From Candidatus Jordarchaeia archaeon (GTDB lineage Archaea; Asgardarchaeota; Jordiarchaeia; Jordiarchaeales; Freyrarchaeaceae): a stretch of 5,922 bases of DNA. Where the stretch lies: contig JAHAWR010000102.1 of assembly GCA_018383835.1 (NCBI GenBank), positions 1 to 5,922 of the forward strand, given 5' to 3'. The position numbers and the translations under genes were made by a program. This document shows positions 5,722 to 5,922 of the stretch, piece by piece; position 1 is the first letter of the stretch; every line of letters starts with the position of its first letter. A model generated the notes under the pieces. It worked only from the letters and a program-made list of their open reading frames with translations, had not been told where the DNA came from and searched no databases.

Positions 5722-5922
5722 CCGGGCGCAGCCACCCACCCCTCTTCCTAGCTTTAACTACGAGCACTTCGCTCAGCGTAGGCAGCAGGCTTCCAAGCGG
5801 GCTTAATATGAAGCGTTTGAGCGGCTCCCTCATGATCGGCTTGGGGGCGGGCAGGAAGTTTCCAGTCAGCTTCTCGACCCTGAAGCCGCGGCGCCTGAGC
5901 TGGGAGACTAGGACGAGGGGTG
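5714..5922 (-). CDS. Class I SAM-dependent methyltransferase, C-terminal part only
   Basis: The minus strand is open from the right edge to a TGA at 5716-5714, giving about 68 residues. It reads LVSQLRRRGFRVEKLTGNF, then PLKRFILSPLGSLLPTLSEV, then LVVKARKR. This is the closing pattern of ubiE/Methyltransf_11-type enzymes: a helix ending in (A/R)GFxVE, a variable loop, and a final LxEVLVVxARK strand. The SAM-binding N-terminal region lies outside the window, so the substrate cannot be judged. The gene is convergent with the membrane glycosyltransferase and overlaps its 3' end by 8 bp. Methyltransferases are frequent in glycan loci, so a role in sugar methylation is possible but unproven. Confidence 0.75.
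   Translation of the reverse strand, partial: PLVLVSQLRRRGFRVEKLTGNFLPAPKPIMREPLKRFILSPLGSLLPTLSEVLVVKARKRGGWLRPAT

Noticed and set aside
1..5922. A defence system, toxin-antitoxin pair or insertion sequence
   Set aside because: No transposase, nuclease, reverse transcriptase, toxin motif or terminal inverted repeat with target duplication is visible. The small genes show no toxin-antitoxin arrangement.

Overview
The window looks like chromosomal DNA of a hyperthermophilic archaeon, most likely Thermoproteota (Crenarchaeota). The signs are BRE/TATA-type promoters, short leaders or strong GGAGG sites, many GTG and TTG starts, AGG/AGA-rich arginine use with frequent ATA isoleucine, and short intergenic gaps. 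A Thermofilum-like lineage would fit the GC-rich composition, but I cannot fix the genus by reading. I see no mobile element, CRISPR array, tRNA or rRNA.

Left part (1-1083): a minus-strand remnant of a U32-family (peptidase U32 / Fe-S hydroxylase-like) gene occupies about 1-486. It is recognisable along its whole length but is broken by at least seven frame changes, so it is a decaying pseudogene. It runs off the left edge. Upstream of it lies a cluster of palindromes and a good plus-strand promoter driving an orphan 152-residue helical protein (598-1056). That gene ends in an exact 23-bp tandem duplication that also contains the stop codon of the convergent next gene.

Middle (1080-3389, minus strand): a two-gene operon encodes a UPF0104/LPG_synthase_TM-type multi-pass membrane protein (flippase-like), then 20 bp later a metallophosphoesterase with a complete metal-binding motif set. 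Downstream is a separately promoted 99-residue two-helix membrane protein of unknown function.

Right part (3453-5922): a bidirectional promoter separates the flippase-like operon from a plus-strand operon of a DPM1-like GT2 glycosyltransferase and a 502-residue PMT/ArnT-like membrane glycosyltransferase. The last 209 bases are the C-terminal end of a minus-strand class I methyltransferase, whose stop overlaps that of the membrane glycosyltransferase by 8 bp.

Taken together, 2238-5721 reads as a compact polyprenyl-phosphate-sugar module. The GT2 enzyme would load a sugar onto dolichyl phosphate, the UPF0104 protein could help its translocation, and the PMT-like enzyme would transfer the sugar outside the membrane. 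This resembles the logic of AglD/AglR/AglS in Haloferax. The individual families are well known. The less ordinary points are the divergent wiring, the metallophosphoesterase in the flippase operon, the orphan gene with operator-like dyads, and the fine-scale duplications. I did not find a clearly new defence or mobile system.
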